From UBA8079 sp965205535 (lineage in GTDB: Bacteria > Pseudomonadota > Alphaproteobacteria > UBA6615): a stretch of 64,000 bases of DNA. Position 1 is the first letter of the stretch. Each line of letters opens with the position of its first letter. The stretch spans positions 620,001 through 684,000 of the forward strand of contig CBDBHH010000005.1 in NCBI GenBank assembly GCA_965205535.1. The letters are read 5' to 3'. Below are positions 1 to 9,059 of this stretch, piece after piece. Below the pieces are notes generated by a model. The model saw nothing but the letters and a program-made list of their open reading frames with translations, was not told the DNA's origin and ran no database searches. Both the position numbers and the translations under genes were made by a program.

Positions 1-24
1 CGCGTTAGTTTTTTGGAGAGCAAG

Positions 25-2352
25 ATGGAAAAATTCGGTATTGGCCAGGGTGTTCGCCGCGAGGAAGACCCGCGGCTCTTGCGCGGGCGTGGTCTGTTTA
101 CAAACGACGTAAACCTTCCCCAGCAGACGTACGCGATCGTTCTGCGTTCCCCCTACGCGCATGCCGAAATCACATCCATTGACACGACCGCCGCAAAGGC
201 CGCCCCCGGCGTGCACGGCGTGTTCACCGGCGAAGATGTCGCGGCCGACAATCTTGGTGTGCCCGGCATGCCCGCCAAATGGAAACGCCCGGACGGTGAG
301 CCGATGAAGTACCGGCCGCAGCCACCCCTGGCCCTGGGCCGGGTTCGTTATGTCGGCGACCCGGTGGCGCTCGTCGTCGCCGACACGCTCGACCAGGCAC
401 GCGACGCCGCCGAGCTGATCGACGTGGACTATCAGGACCTGCCTTCGGTCACGGACACGGAACGTACCGTCGATCCCGACACCGCCCTGGTGTGGGATGA
501 TTCCCCGGACAATGTTTCCGGCCAGTACCAGGCCGGCGACGCAGATGCCGTCGAGGCCGCCTTCGCCGGCGCCGCCAAGATCGTCAAGCGCCGCTTCGTG
601 ATCAGTCGGGTCTTCGCCCAGTATATGGAGCCACGCGGGGCCATCGGCACATATGACGAGCGTGAGGACCGCTACACCCTGCACGCCGACGTGCAGTATC
701 CCCATCGGGTTCGACAGCTTCTGTCCGAGAAAATATTCGGCATCCCCGAACAGGCGATACGGGTCGTCGCCCGCGATGTCGGTGGCGGCTTCGGCACCAA
801 GGGCTGGCAGTATGCCGAGCATCGGCTGGTCCTGTGGGCGTCGCGAAAAATCGGCCTGCCCGTAAAGTGGAATTGCGAGCGCAGCGAGGCGGTCATGGCC
901 GACGAGCATGGGCGCGACAACGTCACCGAAGCCGAGCTTGCCTTCGACGCCGAAAACAACGTCATCGGCCTGCGGGTGAACACAATCGCAAATATCGGCG
1001 CCTATCTGTCGGCGATCCGAAACTTGCTGTCGGCGTTTGCCAATGTCGGCACCCTGATCGGCGTATACGACATCCCCGCAGCCCATGTGACCGTGCGAAC
1101 GGTGCACTCGAACACAAATCCGACCGCACCCTACCGGGGTGCCGGGCGGCCCGAGGCGACCTATGTGATCGAGCGCATGTTTGACGAATCCGCCCGCGAG
1201 CTGGGCCTCGACCCGGCGGAACTTCGCGCGCAAAACATGATCGCCTCGGACGCCATGCCGGTGAAGACAGCCCTCGGCCTTTCCTACGATTGTGGTGCCT
1301 TCACGGAAAACCAGGCCAAGGCCCTGGAGATGGCGAACTATCCGGACTTCGCAACAAGACGCGCGGACTCAACTGCGCACGGCAAATTGCGCGGCATCGG
1401 CATTTCCAACCCGATCGAGCGCGCGGGATCACCCTCCCCGGACTTCGCCGAAGTGCGCTTCAGCACCGACGGCAGCGCCACGGTCCTGATGGGCACCAAG
1501 AGCCAGGGTCAGGGCCATGAAACCATGTACAAGCAGATCGTCGGCGAACGTCTCGGTCTTGACCCGAACGACGTGCGGGTCGTCGACGGCGACACCGATC
1601 GGGTCGCCTTCGGCATCGGCACCATGGGTTCGCGCTCGACCGTTATTGGCGGCTCGGCGCTGTACTACGCATCGGAAAAGGTCATCGAGAAGGCGCGCCA
1701 GGTGGCGGCCCACCTGCTGGAAGCCGACGGCGCCGATCTGGAATTCGCCGACGGGGTATTCACGGTCGCAGGCACCGACAAGACAATGACCCTCAAGGAT
1801 GTGGCCAAGGCCTCTTTTCTGCCGGCGAAGCTGCCCGCAGGTGTGGAGCCCGGTCTCTACGAGACCGCGACCTTCTCCCCCGAGGACGACACCTATCCCA
1901 ACGGCAGCCATGTCTGCGAAGTCGAGATCGACCCGGACACGGGCGTCATCGAACTTGTCGGATACTGGGTGGTCGACGATGTGGGCGTGATGGTCAACCC
2001 GACCATCGTGAAAGGGCAAATCCATGGCGGAATTGCGCAGGGACTTGGCCAGGTGCTCATGGAGCAGGTTGCCTATGACCCGGACAGCGGCCAGTTGCTC
2101 AGTGGGTCGTTCATGGACGACGCGATGCCCCGGGCCGACAATTTCTCGAACATCGAGATCGTCGGCAACGGCGTGCCCACCGCGCGAAATCCGCTTGGGG
2201 TGAAGGGTGCCGGCGAGGCCGGGACGGTCGGCGCGCTGCCGGCCATGATGAATGCCATCATGAACGCACTCGCCGAGGTCGGCGTCGAACATCTCGACAT
2301 GCCGGCCACGCCCGACCGGGTCTGGCGGGCGATCACCGAGGCCCGCGGCTAG
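25..2352 (+). CDS. Xanthine dehydrogenase / CO dehydrogenase family molybdopterin-binding large subunit
   Basis: The product (775 aa) is the molybdenum-cofactor subunit of a hydroxylase of the xanthine oxidase/CoxL family, which oxidises a small carbonyl or heterocyclic substrate together with FAD and 2Fe-2S subunits. Visible signatures are VGGGFGTKGWQYAEH near residue 255, PYRGAGR near 370 and the GVKGAGEAG stretch near 730 that carries the family's catalytic Glu. The active-site loop is of the PYRGAGR type, not the AYxCSFR motif of form I CO dehydrogenase, so CO need not be the substrate. ATG at 25 is preferred over TTG at 13 because GGAG lies about 7 bases before it. The FAD and iron-sulfur partners are not downstream; they may lie left of the window. 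Substrate unknown. Confidence 0.9.
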   Translation: MEKFGIGQGVRREEDPRLLRGRGLFTNDVNLPQQTYAIVLRSPYAHAEITSIDTTAAKAAPGVHGVFTGEDVAADNLGVPGMPAKWKRPDGEPMKYRPQPPLALGRVRYVGDPVALVVADTLDQARDAAELIDVDYQDLPSVTDTERTVDPDTALVWDDSPDNVSGQYQAGDADAVEAAFAGAAKIVKRRFVISRVFAQYMEPRGAIGTYDEREDRYTLHADVQYPHRVRQLLSEKIFGIPEQAIRVVARDVGGGFGTKGWQYAEHRLVLWASRKIGLPVKWNCERSEAVMADEHGRDNVTEAELAFDAENNVIGLRVNTIANIGAYLSAIRNLLSAFANVGTLIGVYDIPAAHVTVRTVHSNTNPTAPYRGAGRPEATYVIERMFDESARELGLDPAELRAQNMIASDAMPVKTALGLSYDCGAFTENQAKALEMANYPDFATRRADSTAHGKLRGIGISNPIERAGSPSPDFAEVRFSTDGSATVLMGTKSQGQGHETMYKQIVGERLGLDPNDVRVVDGDTDRVAFGIGTMGSRSTVIGGSALYYASEKVIEKARQVAAHLLEADGADLEFADGVFTVAGTDKTMTLKDVAKASFLPAKLPAGVEPGLYETATFSPEDDTYPNGSHVCEVEIDPDTGVIELVGYWVVDDVGVMVNPTIVKGQIHGGIAQGLGQVLMEQVAYDPDSGQLLSGSFMDDAMPRADNFSNIEIVGNGVPTARNPLGVKGAGEAGTVGALPAMMNAIMNALAEVGVEHLDMPATPDRVWRAITEARG

Positions 2353-2544
2353 CTAGCGGCGGCGGTTCCGCACGACGACAACACCCGCCACGACGCCGAC
2401 GGCCAGCAATACCAGAAGATGGTCGATCCCGAACACGGGATGACCTGCACCCGCCTCATGCGCGACACCGGTCACATGTGCGAATGCCGGTGCGGCGAGG
2501 AAGCTTGCGGCAGACGCAACGGCCGCGGTGAGTAACTTGTACAT
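2353..2544 (-). CDS. Short HupE/UreJ-like membrane protein
   Basis: This 63-residue protein has a signal-peptide-like N-terminus ending in APAFA, then AHVTG, the stretch HPVFGIDHLLVLLAVG, one hydrophobic segment and a basic RNRRR tail. The HPxxGxDHLL pattern is the hallmark of HupE/UreJ nickel or cobalt permeases, which are normally about 190 residues with several membrane helices. Only the first module is present. It is the last gene of the urea locus, just after ureG, where a nickel-uptake gene is often found. ATG at 2544 is chosen over 2553 because AGGA lies just before it. It could be a shortened permease relic or a small metal-binding membrane protein; the conserved motif and clean stop do not decide which. 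Confidence 0.6.
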   Translation of the reverse strand: MYKLLTAAVASAASFLAAPAFAHVTGVAHEAGAGHPVFGIDHLLVLLAVGVVAGVVVVRNRRR

Positions 2545-2565
2545 GTTGATCATCCTGTGGGTTTC

Positions 2566-3213
2566 TTATGGGGCAACGGCCGACTGGTTCCGGGTGTCAC
2601 CAGATGTATCCTCGAACCCGCCGGCGGTCAAAACGAAGCGGGCGACATCTTCCAGTCCTTGTCCCGTCTTGAGGTTCGTAAAGAGAAACGGGCGCTCGCC
2701 ACGCATCTTGCGCGAATCCCGGTCCATCACGTCCAGGTCAGCTCCCACATGGGGCGCCAGATCTATCTTGTTGATTACCAGCAGGTCCGATCGCGTGATT
2801 CCGGGGCCGCCCTTGCGCGGAATCTTGTCGCCGGCCGACACGTCGATCACATAGATCGTGATGTCCGCAAGCTCCGGCGAAAAGGTCGCCGCCAGATTGT
2901 CGCCGCCGGACTCGACCAGCACGATGTCGAGGGCCGGGAAACGTCCGACCATCTGGGCGATCGCGGCCAGATTGATCGAGGCATCCTCGCGGATCGCCGT
3001 GTGCGGGCAGCCGCCGGTCTCCACGCCCATAATCCGCTCCGGCGGCAGCGCCCCGGACCGGGTGAGGAACTGGGCATCCTCCTCGGTGTAGATATCGTTG
3101 GTGATGGCGGCGATGTCGTATTCGTCGCGCAACGTCTTGCAGAGCGCATCCATGAGCGCGGTCTTGCCCGTGCCAACCGGGCCACCGATGCCGACGCGAA
3201 AGGGTTTCGTCAT
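2566..3213 (-). CDS. ureG: Urease accessory GTPase UreG
   Basis: UreG (215 aa) is the SIMIBI-class GTPase that hydrolyses GTP to drive nickel insertion into apo-urease in complex with UreF and UreD. The sequence shows the P-loop GGPVGTGKT near residues 10-18, the nickel-binding Cys-Pro-His motif in ETGGCPHTAIRED near residue 70, and ESGGDNLAATFSPEL near 103. The length is typical. Its start overlaps the end of ureF by 4 bases, which indicates translational coupling. The His-rich N-terminal extension found in some UreG proteins is absent; the His-rich tail here is on UreE. Confidence 0.98.
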   Translation of the reverse strand: MTKPFRVGIGGPVGTGKTALMDALCKTLRDEYDIAAITNDIYTEEDAQFLTRSGALPPERIMGVETGGCPHTAIREDASINLAAIAQMVGRFPALDIVLVESGGDNLAATFSPELADITIYVIDVSAGDKIPRKGGPGITRSDLLVINKIDLAPHVGADLDVMDRDSRKMRGERPFLFTNLKTGQGLEDVARFVLTAGGFEDTSGDTRNQSAVAP

Positions 3214-3917
3214 GAGCGGAATAACCTCGAATATTGGGTTTCGTGAACGGAGGAGGCCCAGTCGACCATAACGGCCGCAGAGCCCATATCGTCGATCGAA
3301 CGTGTGAGTGCGGAAGCCGCAGCCTCCACGATGATCGGTTCAAGTGCTGCGAGAATATGCAATCCATCGCTTTGACCGAGAGGCACGGCCCGCACGCCGG
3401 CTGACACGATGTTTGCCGCGAATGCGTGCAGATAGGCCTCAAGCGCCGGGGACAGCGGAATACCCTGATCCGCCGTCGCAACTCCTACTGCAACGGGATA
3501 GGCAATCTCCCGATCCTCGCGGTCGGCCAGCGCGGCAAGATCATCGAGCTGCGGGCTTTGCCAGTGACGCGCCGCAGCACTCGTGAACGCCGCACCCTGG
3601 CTCGATGTTTCCAGGCCCAGCTCGCGGGTGGGACGCATCACGTCGCCGCGCTCGAGCACCCAGGCAAGCGCGTCGGTATCTTCATCGATCGCGGCCTCAT
3701 AAGCTGCTTGAAACAGCGCCGCATCGATCCTGCCCACGCCAAACCGGACGATGGTCTCGATCCATGACAGCAGCTTCTCCCGGTCGGTCACCAGTGCGGC
3801 CTCGACGGCAGCTTCCAGGCCGTGCGAATAGCTGAACGCCCCGACAGGAAACGCCGGTGAGAGCCAGGTCATGAGCCGCTGCAGGCGTGCGTCGGAAAGT
3901 GATGATTCAATGGGCAT
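3210..3917 (-). CDS. ureF: Urease accessory protein UreF
   Basis: UreF (about 235 aa from the chosen start) is an all-helical urease chaperone that bridges UreD and UreG and gates nickel delivery. FPVGAFSYSHGLEAAVE near residue 27 is the diagnostic UreF signature, and the C-terminal TRLFRS-like end (QYSRLFRS) also fits. Several starts are possible (3953, 3950, 3923, 3917). ATG at 3917 gives MPIESSLSD, close to family N-termini, and overlaps the end of ureE by 11 bases. The stop overlaps the ureG start. Confidence 0.95.
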   Translation of the reverse strand: MPIESSLSDARLQRLMTWLSPAFPVGAFSYSHGLEAAVEAALVTDREKLLSWIETIVRFGVGRIDAALFQAAYEAAIDEDTDALAWVLERGDVMRPTRELGLETSSQGAAFTSAAARHWQSPQLDDLAALADREDREIAYPVAVGVATADQGIPLSPALEAYLHAFAANIVSAGVRAVPLGQSDGLHILAALEPIIVEAAASALTRSIDDMGSAAVMVDWASSVHETQYSRLFRS

Positions 3918-4386
3918 GGTCATGTCCGTGACCGTGCACCGCGCCGTCATCATAGGCGCCCGGCTCAGGGTTGAAGGACGCAGTCTTCGCCTCGACCACA
4001 GCCCCCAGGCGGGTCAGCATTTCCGCGATGACATGGTCAGCCCGGATGCGCAGAGCACCGCTGTCCAGCACCTGGGTCGGCAGGTGGCGGTTGCCGATAT
4101 GCCAGGCCATGCGGGCCGTATCGCGCGGATCATCACAACGAATATCGAGCACATCCTCATCCGCTGCACACACCCGCACGATCCCGCCCGCATCGAGCTT
4201 CAGCCCATCGCCATCGGCCATACGGGTGGCATCATCGAGGTCGAGCAGGAACGCCTCGCCGGCATCATCAACGAGGCGCACCCGGCGTCGATGTCGGTCA
4301 TCGAAGCCCAGTGTCACCCGGCCAGTGGCGTCGGATTCTGACCAGGTACCCGCCGGCAGAACCTCGGTTGCACGGCGCAGGCTCAA
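3907..4386 (-). CDS. ureE: Urease accessory nickel metallochaperone UreE
   Basis: UreE (159 aa) carries nickel to the UreDFG-urease complex. It has the LRRATEVLPAG N-terminus and the two-domain length of the family, with a C-terminal histidine-rich tail ending HGHGHDHAH that would bind extra nickel. The start is an unusual TTG overlapping the ureC stop as TTGA, so translation is probably coupled to ureC. No in-frame ATG fits the conserved N-terminus. The gene overlaps ureF by 11 bases. Confidence 0.95.
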   Translation of the reverse strand: MSLRRATEVLPAGTWSESDATGRVTLGFDDRHRRRVRLVDDAGEAFLLDLDDATRMADGDGLKLDAGGIVRVCAADEDVLDIRCDDPRDTARMAWHIGNRHLPTQVLDSGALRIRADHVIAEMLTRLGAVVEAKTASFNPEPGAYDDGAVHGHGHDHAH

Positions 4387-6092
4387 AACAGGAAGTAACG
4401 CTGTGCCATCGACAGCTCCTCCGCCGGTTCACAGGTGAGCAATTCGCCATTCGCGCGCACCTCATAGGTCTCCGGATCGACTTCCATCTCCGGGGTCGCG
4501 TCATTCAGCACCATGTCTTTCTTCGTGACCGAACGGGTACCGGAGATCGCCAGCAACTCGCGCGACAGGCCCAGTTGCGCGGCCATGTCCGTCGCCGCGG
4601 CCGCCTTCGACACGAACGTCACGGTGCTGGCTGTTTGCGAGGCACCGAAACTGCCGAACATCGGCCGGTAGTGCACCGGCTGGGGTGTCGGGATCGAGGC
4701 ATTGGGGTCACCCATCGCAGCACCCGCAATGGTGCCTGCCTTGACGATCAGGTCCGGTTTCACGCCGAAGAACATAGGCTTCCACAAGACGAGGTCGGCG
4801 AGTTTGCCCGCCTCGACCGAACCCACATGATCGGCGATGCCGTGACACAAGGCGGGGTTGATCGTGTATTTCGCGATGTAGCGGCGCACCCGCAGATTGT
4901 CATTGTCGCCGCTCTCGCCGGCCAGCGCGCCACGCTGGCGCTTCATCTTGTCCGCCGTCTGCCAGGTCCGGATGATGACCTCGCCGACCCGACCCATCGC
5001 CTGGCTGTCCGACGCAATCATCGAGAAGGCGCCGAGATCATGGAGGATATCCTCCGCCGCGATGGTCTCGCGCCGGATACGGCTCTCCGCGAAGGCCACG
5101 TCCTCGGGAATCCGCTGGTCGAGGTGATGGCAGACCATCAGCATATCGAGATGCTCGTCGACGGTATTGACCGTGTAGGGCCGTGTCGGGTTGGTCGAGG
5201 ACGGAAGAACATTCTCCTCGCCGCACAGGCGGATGATGTCCGGCGCGTGGCCCCCGCCGGCACCCTCGGTATGGAATGCGTGGATCGTGCGCCCCTTGAA
5301 GGCGGCGATCGTGTCTTCGACGAAACCGGATTCGTTGAGCGTGTCGGTATGGATCGCGACCTGCACATCCATCTCCTCGGCCACGGACAGGCAGGCGTCG
5401 ATCGCGGCGGGGGTCGTGCCCCAATCCTCATGCAGTTTCAGGCCGCACGCGCCGCCCGTCACCTGCTCTTCGAGCGCCGCCGGCAGCGTTGCATTTCCCT
5501 TGCCGAAGAAGCCGAGATTGACCGGGAAACCCTCCGCCGCCTGAAGCATGCGCGCCAGGTGCCACGGGCCCGGGGTGCAGGTGGTTGCATTGGTACCCTC
5601 GGCCGGACCGGTGCCGCCGCCCAGCATGGTGGTGACGCCCGAATACATCGCCTCCTCGATCTGCTGTGGGCTGATCCAGTGGATATGCGCATCAATGGCG
5701 CCCGCCGTGACGATCCGGCCTTCTCCCGCGATCACTTCGGTGCCGGGTCCGATGACGATGTCGACGCCGGGCTGCACGTCGGGATTGCCGGCTTTGCCGA
5801 CGCAGGTTATGCGGCCATCGCGAATGCCGATATCGGCCTTGACGATGCCCCAGTGGTCGACGATCAGCGCGTTGGTGATGACCGTGTCGACCGCACCGTC
5901 GGCGCGGCTCGCCTGGGACTGTCCCATACCGTCGCGAATGACCTTGCCGCCGCCAAACTTGACCTCTTCGCCGTAGATCGTGTGGTCACGCTCGACCTCG
6001 ATGACCAGTTCCGTGTCGGCAAGCCGTACCCGGTCGCCCACCGTGGGGCCGAACATCGACGCATAGTCTGCATGATTGATGGAATATGCCAT
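4383..6092 (-). CDS. ureC: Urease alpha subunit UreC
   Basis: UreC (569 aa) is the catalytic subunit that hydrolyses urea to ammonia and carbamate at a dinickel site. All key residues are present: His136 and His138 in DAHIHW, Lys219 in GLKLHEDWG (the residue carbamylated to bridge both nickels), His248 in VAIHTD, His274 in HAFHTEG, the mobile-flap motif CHHLD at 321-325, and Asp362 in MIASDSQ. The length is standard for proteobacterial three-subunit ureases. It lies 3 bases downstream of ureB and overlaps ureE. The enzyme is predicted to be active given nickel and the complete accessory set here. Confidence 0.99.
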   Translation of the reverse strand: MAYSINHADYASMFGPTVGDRVRLADTELVIEVERDHTIYGEEVKFGGGKVIRDGMGQSQASRADGAVDTVITNALIVDHWGIVKADIGIRDGRITCVGKAGNPDVQPGVDIVIGPGTEVIAGEGRIVTAGAIDAHIHWISPQQIEEAMYSGVTTMLGGGTGPAEGTNATTCTPGPWHLARMLQAAEGFPVNLGFFGKGNATLPAALEEQVTGGACGLKLHEDWGTTPAAIDACLSVAEEMDVQVAIHTDTLNESGFVEDTIAAFKGRTIHAFHTEGAGGGHAPDIIRLCGEENVLPSSTNPTRPYTVNTVDEHLDMLMVCHHLDQRIPEDVAFAESRIRRETIAAEDILHDLGAFSMIASDSQAMGRVGEVIIRTWQTADKMKRQRGALAGESGDNDNLRVRRYIAKYTINPALCHGIADHVGSVEAGKLADLVLWKPMFFGVKPDLIVKAGTIAGAAMGDPNASIPTPQPVHYRPMFGSFGASQTASTVTFVSKAAAATDMAAQLGLSRELLAISGTRSVTKKDMVLNDATPEMEVDPETYEVRANGELLTCEPAEELSMAQRYFLF

Positions 6093-6095
6093 GTC

Positions 6096-6407
6096 CTAGC
6101 CCTCCAGCGCGCCGTTGACGCGGCCGTTGAAGCCGAACACCCGGCCCGACCCGGCATAACACACCAGCGCTACCTCGCGGGTCTGACCCGGTTCGAAGCG
6201 CACGGCGGTACCGGCGGGGATATCGAGCCGGAAACCGCGCGCAGCATCCCGGTCGAAATCAAGCGCTGCGTTGGTCTCGTGGAAATGGAAATGCGACCCA
6301 ACCTGGATCGACCGGTCGCCGGTGTTGGCGACGGTCACGGACAAGGTCTCGCGACCCTCGTTGAGGACGATCTCGCCATCGGCAGGGAACAGTTCACCGG
6401 GGATCAT
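6096..6407 (-). CDS. ureB: Urease beta subunit UreB
   Basis: This is the small beta subunit of urease (103 aa from ATG at 6407), which assembles with UreA and UreC into the (ABC)3 trimer. It begins MIPGELFPADGEIVLNEGR, the conserved opening of UreB. It contains QVGSHFHFHETNAALDFDR and ends with the GRVNGALEG-type C-terminus. Upstream in-frame starts exist but would extend into ureA and do not match the family. ureA and ureB are separated by only 7 bases. Confidence 0.97.
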   Translation of the reverse strand: MIPGELFPADGEIVLNEGRETLSVTVANTGDRSIQVGSHFHFHETNAALDFDRDAARGFRLDIPAGTAVRFEPGQTREVALVCYAGSGRVFGFNGRVNGALEG

Positions 6408-6414
6408 ATCAGCC

Positions 6415-6717
6415 TCAATGGATCGGGTTGTGGACGGTGACCAGCTTGGTCCCGTCGGGAAAGGTCGCCTCGACCTGGACGTCATGGATCATCTCCGCGA
6501 TACCATCCATCACGTCGGTCCGGCCCAGGACCTCACCCCCCGCGCTCATCAGATCGGCGACCGAGCGCCCGTCGCGCGCGCCCTCGACGACGAAGTCCGA
6601 GATCAGCGCAATCGCCTCGGGATAGTTGAGCTTCACACCGCGCGCCATGCGCTTGCGTGCCACATCGGCCGCCAGCGCGACGAGGAGCTTGTCCTTTTCT
6701 CGGGGTGTCAGATGCAT
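6415..6717 (-). CDS. ureA: Urease gamma subunit UreA
   Basis: This is the 100-residue urease gamma subunit. It begins MHLTPREKDKLLVALAADV and ends with the conserved FPDGTKLVTVHNPI stretch, so ATG at 6717 is clearly the right start. LNYPEAIALISD near residue 30 is a family signature. It is the first structural subunit gene after ureD, and UreA, UreB and UreC are unfused, as usual in proteobacteria. Confidence 0.98.
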   Translation of the reverse strand: MHLTPREKDKLLVALAADVARKRMARGVKLNYPEAIALISDFVVEGARDGRSVADLMSAGGEVLGRTDVMDGIAEMIHDVQVEATFPDGTKLVTVHNPIH

Positions 6718-6730
6718 ATTCGGGTTCCTC

Positions 6731-7555
6731 TCAGATCGCCCACAGGCGCGGCATTTCGGCAGGCAGGGCCGCCAGTTCGTGCCGAAAATCAGACCAGAAT
6801 CGGCCATAGGCATCGCGCAGGCGGCGCGCGTCGCGGTCCAGCCAGCGAATAACGAGTACATCGCCGACGCAGGTCGCGCCGATACACAGGCAAGCGGGGT
6901 CCGGCGTTTCGGGCAGAAGCGCACGCGCGGGCCCGACGGCATCGGCGGCGTCATCGCCGACATAGACGATGCTGGCGAACGTGTGCGCGCCGTTCAGGCC
7001 CGCATTTGCCGCCATTATTTCAGGCAATTCGTCGTCGAGATGCACCGTATCCGCCCAGACAAGCCGGCCGCCGCGGCGCACTTCCCACGCCTCGTGCACC
7101 AGCCCGCCCGTGACGCTTTCACCCATGGCGGTGCGCCCCAGGACGATGATCTCGCCCGCCATCAGCCGCGCACCGGGCGCAACATCAAGCCGGGTGCGAC
7201 GGCGCAGGCGTGCGGCGTCGAAGATGATGGTTTCCTGGGGTAACCATTCGAGCCACGCGCCGGGTGCGGCGGCGAGCGTCATATCGATCTGCACATCGGC
7301 ACCGGTCGTACGATAGATTTTCTCCGCCGCCTGGCCGACGATCCGGGCCACGGCGCCTTCACCACAACGGACCGAAATCGTCAGATCATCGCCGCCCACG
7401 AGACCGCCTGACGTGGTCACGAGCGTGCCGGTCTCGGGCCCGCCGGGCCCGACATTGGGAAACAGAATGCGCAGGGGGTCACTCTGGTACAGATGCGCCA
7501 GCCGGGTGCGGCCGTCCGCGTCAACGAACTCGATCTCTGCCCGTCCCGATGCCAT
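6731..7555 (-). CDS. ureD: Urease accessory protein UreD
   Basis: UreD (274 aa; UreH in some species) is the chaperone that binds apo-urease and, with UreF and UreG, provides the channel for nickel. GPGGPETGTLVTTSGGLVGGD near residues 36-56 is close to the usual start of the UreD core. TTGADVQIDMTL and WLPQETIIFDAAR in the middle are strongly family-like. It lies between urtE (20-base gap) and ureA (13-base gap), so transporter and enzyme genes are probably on one transcript. Confidence 0.95.
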   Translation of the reverse strand: MASGRAEIEFVDADGRTRLAHLYQSDPLRILFPNVGPGGPETGTLVTTSGGLVGGDDLTISVRCGEGAVARIVGQAAEKIYRTTGADVQIDMTLAAAPGAWLEWLPQETIIFDAARLRRRTRLDVAPGARLMAGEIIVLGRTAMGESVTGGLVHEAWEVRRGGRLVWADTVHLDDELPEIMAANAGLNGAHTFASIVYVGDDAADAVGPARALLPETPDPACLCIGATCVGDVLVIRWLDRDARRLRDAYGRFWSDFRHELAALPAEMPRLWAI

Positions 7556-7575
7556 CGATACCCAGCCTGCCTGAA

Positions 7576-8271
7576 TTAGACCGTAAGGTGCCGACGAATC
7601 TCGGATTCGGGCAAATCGCCAATCGGGCCCGACAGAACGATCTCACCCCGATCCATCACCACCACGTCGTCGGCGAGATCGCGGGCGAACTCGTAATATT
7701 GCTCGACCAGCAGGATCGCCATGTCCCCACTGCCCGCCAGCAGCCGGATGACCGCCTCGATATCCTTGATGATCGATGGCTGAATGCCCTCGGTCGGCTC
7801 ATCGAGGACCAGCAATTTCGGCTGGGTCACGAGTGCCCGGCCAATTGCCAATTGCTGCTGCTGACCACCGGACAGGTCCCCGCCCCGGCGCTGCAACATG
7901 TCCGACAGGACGGGAAAAAGCTCAAACACCTGGTCGGGAATGCGCGCCTCGCTGCGGGGCAAACAGGCGAACCCGGTCATCAGGTTTTCCTCGACGCTGA
8001 GCCGGGGAAACACGTCGCGCCCCTGGGGTACATAGGCAATGCCGCGGCGCGCGCGTGCGAAGGGCGGAAGGCGGCCAATATTCTCGCCGTCCCAGGTCAC
8101 CGCGCCGCTGCGGATCGGCGCATGCCCTGTCAGACCGCGCAGCATCGACGTCTTTCCCACGCCATTACGCCCCAGCAGGCAGGTGATTTTGCCCCGTTCG
8201 GCCGTGACATGGGCACCGCGCAGAATGTGGCTGGCGCCGTAGTAAAGATTGATATCGGTGGCTTCGAGCAT
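7576..8271 (-). CDS. urtE: Urea ABC transporter ATP-binding protein UrtE
   Basis: UrtE (231 aa) is one of two ATPases powering the branched-chain-amino-acid-type (HAAT) urea importer. It shows Walker A GRNGVGKTS near residue 33, the signature LSGGQQQQLAIGRAL near 133 and Walker B LLVLDEPTEGIQPS near 155. The pairing with urtD 2 bases upstream and with ureD downstream identifies it as UrtE and not LivF. The cognate permeases are urtB and urtC. Confidence 0.96.
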   Translation of the reverse strand: MLEATDINLYYGASHILRGAHVTAERGKITCLLGRNGVGKTSMLRGLTGHAPIRSGAVTWDGENIGRLPPFARARRGIAYVPQGRDVFPRLSVEENLMTGFACLPRSEARIPDQVFELFPVLSDMLQRRGGDLSGGQQQQLAIGRALVTQPKLLVLDEPTEGIQPSIIKDIEAVIRLLAGSGDMAILLVEQYYEFARDLADDVVVMDRGEIVLSGPIGDLPESEIRRHLTV

Positions 8272-8273
8272 CG

Positions 8274-9059
8274 TCAGCGACCCAGATAGACTTCGACAAC
8301 GCGCGGATCGGACTGGACCGTGTCCATCGTTCCCTCCGCAAGAACGCTGCCCTCATGGAGCACCGATACCGTGCAATCGAGATTGCGCACGAACTCCATG
8401 TCGTGCTCGACGACGACCAGTGAATGGTCCTTGGCGATCTCCATAAGCAACGTCACGGTCTGTTCGGTCTCGGCATCGCTCATGCCCGCCACAGGCTCAT
8501 CGAGCAGCATCAGCTCGGGTTCCTGTGCCAGCAGCATCCCGATCTCGAGCCATTGCTTCTGGCCATGGCTAAGGTCCCCCGCCAGATCCGCGCGCCGCGC
8601 GGTCAACCGGATGGTCTCCAGCGTGGCCTCGATCCGTGTCAGCTGTTCGCCGCGAATACGCGCAAACAGGGTCTCGGCAATCGTCCGCCTGGTTTTCTGG
8701 GCGAGGTAGATGTTCTCGAAAACCGTGAGGCTCTCGAAGACCGTCGGCTTCTGGAACTTCCGGCCGATACCCAGATTGGCGATGTCGGTCTCATCCAGAT
8801 GGGTGAGGTTTACATCATCAGCGAACAGCACCCGGCCCGTGTCCGGACGGGTCTTGCCGGTGACCACATCCATCATCGTGGTCTTGCCCGCGCCATTGGG
8901 TCCGATGATCGCGCGCATCTCGCCGCGCCGGATGATCAGGTTCAGGCTGTTCAGCGCCTTGAACCCGTCGAAGCTGACCGACACACCCTCGAGGTAAAGG
9001 ATCGATGGTTCCGCAGCGGTGTTTGCATCCGCTCCGGCGATGGGTTCAAGCGTCGGCAC
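8274..9059 (-). CDS. urtD: Urea ABC transporter ATP-binding protein UrtD
   Basis: UrtD (261 aa) is the second ATPase of the urea importer, a LivG-type protein. It has Walker A GPNGAGKTT, a LSHGQKQWLEIGMLL signature (LSHGQ is typical of UrtD) and Walker B LMLLDEPVAGMSD. GTG at 9059 is chosen because a strong GGAGG lies about 7 bases before it. An ATG further upstream (9125) would place 22 extra residues inside urtC. The gene overlaps urtC by 14 bases. Confidence 0.95.
   Translation of the reverse strand: MPTLEPIAGADANTAAEPSILYLEGVSVSFDGFKALNSLNLIIRRGEMRAIIGPNGAGKTTMMDVVTGKTRPDTGRVLFADDVNLTHLDETDIANLGIGRKFQKPTVFESLTVFENIYLAQKTRRTIAETLFARIRGEQLTRIEATLETIRLTARRADLAGDLSHGQKQWLEIGMLLAQEPELMLLDEPVAGMSDAETEQTVTLLMEIAKDHSLVVVEHDMEFVRNLDCTVSVLHEGSVLAEGTMDTVQSDPRVVEVYLGR

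Noticed and set aside
1..2352. Calling the first gene coxL of a form I CO dehydrogenase
   Set aside because: The active-site motif is PYRGAGR and not AYxCSFR, and no coxM/coxS partners are visible, so only the wider family is stated.
4311..6440. 709-codon plus-strand open frame opposite ureC/ureB
   Set aside because: It is antisense to unmistakable urease genes, has no family-like sequence and is typical of long shadow frames in GC-rich DNA.
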